Source: Streptosporangiaceae bacterium (GTDB lineage: Bacteria; Actinomycetota; Actinomycetes; Streptosporangiales; Streptosporangiaceae). Taken from it: 8,396 nucleotides of DNA. Positions 5,775-8,396 of the stretch are shown in pieces. A program made the position numbers and the translations under genes. The notes under the pieces were generated by a model that saw only the letters and a list, made by a program, of their open reading frames with translations, did no database searches and was not told the DNA's origin. Numbering within the stretch: position 1 is the first letter of the stretch; each line of letters opens with the position of its first letter. The stretch lies in contig JASHSZ010000720.1 in NCBI GenBank assembly GCA_030040815.1, positions 1 to 8,396 of the forward strand, written 5' to 3'.

Positions 5775-6794
5775 CTAGTGGCTCGGGGTGAGGACGCCCT
5801 GGACAGGGCGCCGGATGCTGATCGCCTCCTGGAGGACGGTTCCGAGGCGGAGGACTAGCTGCGGGTAGCTGCCGTCACCGAGGTGAGCGCGGATGGCCTC
5901 CCGCAGCCAGCTGACCTCGACGGGCTGGCTATGCAGCGCGGCGGCTACGCCGCTTGCCGCGCAGGTGAGCAGGATGCGCTGTAGCGCCTGGCCCGCGTTC
6001 ACCCAGGCGGCGGGATCGTCTGCCGGGGTGGTGAGCAGGCAGACTGTGCCGGTGAACCGGGCGGCTGCGATACGGGTGGAGTATGGCAGGCCCCAGCCGT
6101 GGCCGCGGGCAAAGTCGCGGCCGGGGAAGTAGGGGCTGGTGGGCTCCGGGTGGGCGGGGTAGGACGAGGTTGGCACGCCGTCGAGCCGTGGGCTGCCTGG
6201 CGGCGGCGTCCAGGCCGCGAGCTCACGGACGTAGGCGCTGTCCAGGCGCTGGACGCGGTCGGCCGTCTCGGTGAGGGCGGCGAGCACCGCGCGGGCCTCG
6301 TCGGTGATGGCGACGCGCAGCGCGGCGTCGTGCCGGGTAGCGCTCTGCCGCAGGGCTTCGAGGAGGCCCGGCGGCGGTGGCACTGGCTCGAATCCCCCCC
6401 GGTGCGTCCGCCGACGCGTCACCTGACTGAGCAGCCGCTCCTCGTGGCTGCTAGGCGCGGCCTGTCGGCGCCAGCGCAGCCGGGCGACCAGCAGCGGGTC
6501 GGCGGGATCGGGCAGTATGCGGGTCTCGGGGTTGTACCCGAGCGACCGGAGAGCGAGCTTGGCGGTGAACAGGGCTGCGCCGCAGCTCATCAGCATCTCG
6601 CGGCCACACGGGTCTGCCACGGCGAGCTGCCGGCCAGCGTCGGCCAGCAGCGTGATCTCGGTGCCCTCGGCGGTGTATCGCCACGGCTGAGTGTTGTGGA
6701 CAGACGGAGCCCACACTGCGGTTGCCACCACGTAGGCAGTCACCTCGTCCGCCGTGCGCGGCAGCCCCAGTTCGGGCGCCACGGTGACGCTCAT
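5775..6794 (-). CDS. Acg-family FMN-binding nitroreductase-like protein
   Basis: 339 residues, close to mycobacterial Acg (Rv2032, about 330), a dormancy-regulon protein with two fused nitroreductase-fold halves that binds FMN but is suspected to store it rather than reduce nitro compounds. The N-terminal half carries APSVHNTQPWR (29-39) and GREMLMSCGAALF (64-76), with RRRTHRGGF at 127-135. The C-terminal half has Gln-Ala-Leu-Gln-Arg-Ile-Leu-Leu (269-276), the small-residue helix CAASGVAAAL and PQLVLRLG (311-318). Two adjacent ATGs exist; the second, at 6792-6794, is chosen because GGGAG is then about 6 nt away. Convergent with the cytochrome b-like gene, with only 57 bp between the stops. 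A DosR-like palindrome lies 60-79 bp upstream. A paralogue begins at 7629. Confidence 0.92.
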   Translation of the reverse strand: MSVTVAPELGLPRTADEVTAYVVATAVWAPSVHNTQPWRYTAEGTEITLLADAGRQLAVADPCGREMLMSCGAALFTAKLALRSLGYNPETRILPDPADPLLVARLRWRRQAAPSSHEERLLSQVTRRRTHRGGFEPVPPPPGLLEALRQSATRHDAALRVAITDEARAVLAALTETADRVQRLDSAYVRELAAWTPPPGSPRLDGVPTSSYPAHPEPTSPYFPGRDFARGHGWGLPYSTRIAAARFTGTVCLLTTPADDPAAWVNAGQALQRILLTCAASGVAAALHSQPVEVSWLREAIRAHLGDGSYPQLVLRLGTVLQEAISIRRPVQGVLTPSH

Positions 6795-6853
6795 CATCCT
6801 CTCCCGTCGGCCCACTCGCTCACTCCAGCTCAACCCTCGCGGCGCGCCGAGGT

Positions 6854-6873
6854 GCAGGAACCGAAGTCCCCGA
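6854..6873 (-). promoter_or_regulatory. DosR-like palindrome upstream of the first Acg gene
   Basis: The minus strand reads TCGGGGACTTCGGTTCCTGC, 13 of 20 consensus matches, with a complete GGGACT half and a GTTCC half at palindromic spacing. It ends 60 bp before the chosen ATG, a natural activator position, and acg itself is a known DosR target in M. tuberculosis. This is the best-placed candidate site in the window. Confidence 0.45.
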
Positions 6874-6998
6874 TCGTTAGGACCTCCGCCCTGCGCTGGC
6901 CGGACACGCGGCTCGGAACGGGCCACGTCACGCGCGCTGGCCTGGGCCGCGGCCGCCAACAGGAGGAGCACGGCCAAGGACTTCTGCGGCGGGCGGCA

Positions 6999-7385
6999 TC
7001 AGGCTCGGCGCAGGTGAAATCCACCGCCGTGCGCGTGCACATGCTCCCGGCCGACGGCCTGCGCCTCCTCCTGACTGCTATACCCGACTGTCTTGCCGAT
7101 GTCGCGCGTGACGCCGTCAGGCTGTCTCCAGATGACGTGCCAGGGACCGCCCTGAGCGCCTGCCAGCCGCCGTCCTATCTCCGCACCTAGTGCAGAACGC
7201 AGCTCCGCCGCATCGTGATCACCAACCGGCAGCCGGATGCGCCGGTAGTAATCCTCGATGTCCACGTAGCTATCGAGCTCATCGAGCGACGAGACGTTTC
7301 TGGGAATCTGGCCGCTGCCCTGATCCTCCTCGATCATGGACATCACGGCATCGGTGAGCCGTCGCACCTCGTTCGCGTCAGTCAT
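6999..7385 (-). CDS. hypothetical protein, 128 residues
   Basis: Not recognised. The ATG at 7383-7385 follows a clear ribosome binding site (GGGAGG, about 5 nt upstream), which together with sensible composition supports a real gene. Residues 1-75 are charged and probably helical, with an acidic middle (SSLDELDSYVDIEDYYRRIR, 32-51). Residues 80-128 look like a separate small alpha/beta unit beginning GGPWHVIWRQPDG and ending in a His-rich stretch (REHVHAHGGGFHLRR). That unit loosely recalls the small DUF2188-type fold, but the match is too weak to assert. No signal peptide, membrane helix or cysteines. It is divergent from the second Acg gene and 204 bp upstream of the first, so it may share their stress regulation. 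Confidence 0.7.
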   Translation of the reverse strand: MTDANEVRRLTDAVMSMIEEDQGSGQIPRNVSSLDELDSYVDIEDYYRRIRLPVGDHDAAELRSALGAEIGRRLAGAQGGPWHVIWRQPDGVTRDIGKTVGYSSQEEAQAVGREHVHAHGGGFHLRRA

Positions 7386-7436
7386 AGCTACCTCCCGGCA
7401 AGCTACCCAAGTCTCGGCTGGTGACGGCGTGCGGCA

Positions 7437-7456
7437 ACAGGGACCAACGCCAGTTA
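7437..7456 (-). promoter_or_regulatory. weak DosR-like half-site upstream of the hypothetical gene
   Basis: The plus strand reads ACAGGGACCAACGCCAGTTA, 10 of 20 matches, with one complete GGGAC half. The core read on the minus strand (GGCGTTGGTCCC) resembles the Hsp20 site. It is 52 bp upstream of the hypothetical gene and also in the shared region of the divergent Acg gene. Low confidence alone. Confidence 0.2.
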
Positions 7457-7529
7457 TCAAGCGGCCTAAGTTCCCGCGCCGAGTGCTGAACGGCCGAGAG
7501 ACGAGAGGCCCGGCCGACTCCTGGAGCAC

Positions 7530-7549
7530 GCCGGGACGTTCGTCGCTGC
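7530..7549 (+). promoter_or_regulatory. DosR-like palindrome upstream of the second Acg gene
   Basis: GCCGGGACGTTCGTCGCTGC matches 12 of 20 consensus positions and shares CCGGGACGTT-x-GTC with the Hsp20 site. It ends 79 bp before the ATG. Another GGGACGT half-site follows at 7577-7583, about four helical turns downstream, and a 12-bp palindrome GGCCCATGGGCC (7557-7568) lies between them. Confidence 0.4.
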
Positions 7550-7628
7550 AACAACGGGCCCATGGGCCTGCCGGATGGGACGTCTGGCGGGCGATGATGA
7601 CCGGGCGTGTCGGATTGGAGTGGTGACC

Positions 7629-8396
7629 ATGCCTGGGCAGCTGCCGTGGCAGGACGTACCGATCCCTGAGGATCAGGCTAGGTATCTGGTCGCGACTGCG
7701 GCGCGCGCTCCGTCGGTCCAGAACACCCAGCCGTGGCGGTTCAGGATCAGGCCCGGCCTGCTGGAGCTTCACGCTGATCCTGCCCGCAAGCTCCGGATTG
7801 ACCGGCAGGGCCGGGAAATGCTGATCAGCTGTGGGGCAGCGCTGTTCGGGCTGCGCCTGGGAATCCGTTCCCTGGGGTTCGTGCCCGTTGTCGAGCTGCT
7901 GCCGGACCGGTCGCGGCCGACGCTCATGGCCACGGTCGGCCTGGGCGAGCCCCGGCCGATGGATCGGCCGGAGCGCCAGATGCTGGAGGCGCTGCCGCAC
8001 CGGCACACCCACCGCGGACCGTTCAGTCCAGAACCACTGCCCGGCCGGCTGCTGGCGGATCTGCAGCACAACGCCGCCACCGAAGGGGCGACACTCGCCC
8101 TGGTCGACCGTGGACGCGGGTACGAGCGGCTAGCCGACATCATCAGCGCGGCGAGCCAGAGGCTCGACCTTGACCCAGGCGCGAGAGCCGACATACAGGA
8201 CTGGACCCGCGACGCGGGATCGGAGCGCCGTGACGGCGTGCCGGCCAGCGCCTTTCCCGCCACGGCCGATCAGCACCGCGGCCGGCTGCAACAGCGTGAT
8301 TTCGACCTGGGCCGGGGTCTCGGGCAGCTGGAACCCGGCGGGCCCGCACCCGCTGTCACCGCTGTGCTTGCCACGCCCGGAGATGGCCGCGGCGAC
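7629..8396 (+). CDS. second Acg-family nitroreductase-like protein (3' end beyond the window)
   Basis: 256 codons are visible and the frame is open at the right edge; about 70-80 residues, including the C-terminal FMN-fold helix, should lie beyond. It is a diverged paralogue of the protein at 5775-6794: APSVQNTQPWR (27-37), GREMLISCGAALF (61-73) and HRHTHRGPF (124-132) align directly with motifs there. The ATG at 7629 has GGAG 8 nt upstream; an in-frame GTG at 7623 is too close to it. No signal peptide. It diverges from the hypothetical gene across 243 bp containing two DosR-like sites. Acg proteins bind FMN and are induced by hypoxia and nitric oxide in mycobacteria. Expression here is inferred to be similar. 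Confidence 0.9.
   Translation, partial: MPGQLPWQDVPIPEDQARYLVATAARAPSVQNTQPWRFRIRPGLLELHADPARKLRIDRQGREMLISCGAALFGLRLGIRSLGFVPVVELLPDRSRPTLMATVGLGEPRPMDRPERQMLEALPHRHTHRGPFSPEPLPGRLLADLQHNAATEGATLALVDRGRGYERLADIISAASQRLDLDPGARADIQDWTRDAGSERRDGVPASAFPATADQHRGRLQQRDFDLGRGLGQLEPGGPAPAVTAVLATPGDGRGD

Noticed and set aside
6099..7190. 363-codon plus-strand frame opposite the first Acg gene
   Set aside because: Antisense to a well-supported nitroreductase-like gene; no family features and no ribosome binding site.

Overview
The window is GC-rich DNA with actinobacterial gene families: a DUF1918 protein, an Actinobacteria-type SAM methyltransferase fragment, a deazaflavin (F420)-dependent nitroreductase-family protein and two Acg-type nitroreductases. 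A Streptosporangiales- or Streptomyces-like actinomycete fits. The genus cannot be read from the sequence.

Layout. 1-227: 5' fragment of a SAM methyltransferase (minus). 432-896: Hsp20 (minus). 897-1542: non-coding, with a possible Hsp20 promoter and two perfect hairpins (1281-1317 and 1338-1372). 1543-1734: DUF1918 protein (plus). 1735-2036: no gene. 2037-2378: VOC/glyoxalase-fold protein (minus), set between two copies of a 25-35 bp direct repeat. 2761-3231: F420-type nitroreductase-family protein (minus). 3326-3537: frameshifted C-terminal remnant of a TetR regulator (plus). 3840-5717: large membrane protein with a cytochrome b/b6 four-helix core and a long extra region (plus). 5775-6794: Acg-like nitroreductase (minus). 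6999-7385: hypothetical protein (minus). 7629-8396: second Acg-like nitroreductase, running off the right edge (plus). No RNA gene, insertion sequence or CRISPR array was seen.

How the genes may fit together. Hsp20, Acg-type nitroreductases, a deazaflavin reductase and an electron-transfer membrane protein resemble the hypoxia/nitric-oxide dormancy set controlled by DosR (DevR) in mycobacteria, where hspX and acg are classic targets. I therefore compared upstream regions with the published 20-bp DosR palindrome (TTSGGGACTWWAGTCCCSAA). Sites matching 12-13 of 20 positions lie about 60-130 bp upstream of Hsp20, the F420-type protein, the cytochrome b-like gene and both Acg genes. Weaker 10/20 sites precede the DUF1918 gene and the hypothetical gene; none was found before the VOC gene. 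Most genes are monocistronic with their own upstream region, as expected for a scattered regulon. The sites are inferred by eye, and GGGAC half-sites are common by chance in DNA this GC-rich.

The least ordinary items are the orphan cytochrome b-like protein (no Rieske or cytochrome c partner in the window), the tandem perfect hairpins at 1281-1372, the direct repeats flanking the VOC gene, and the decaying TetR and methyltransferase fragments, which suggest a rearranged accessory region.
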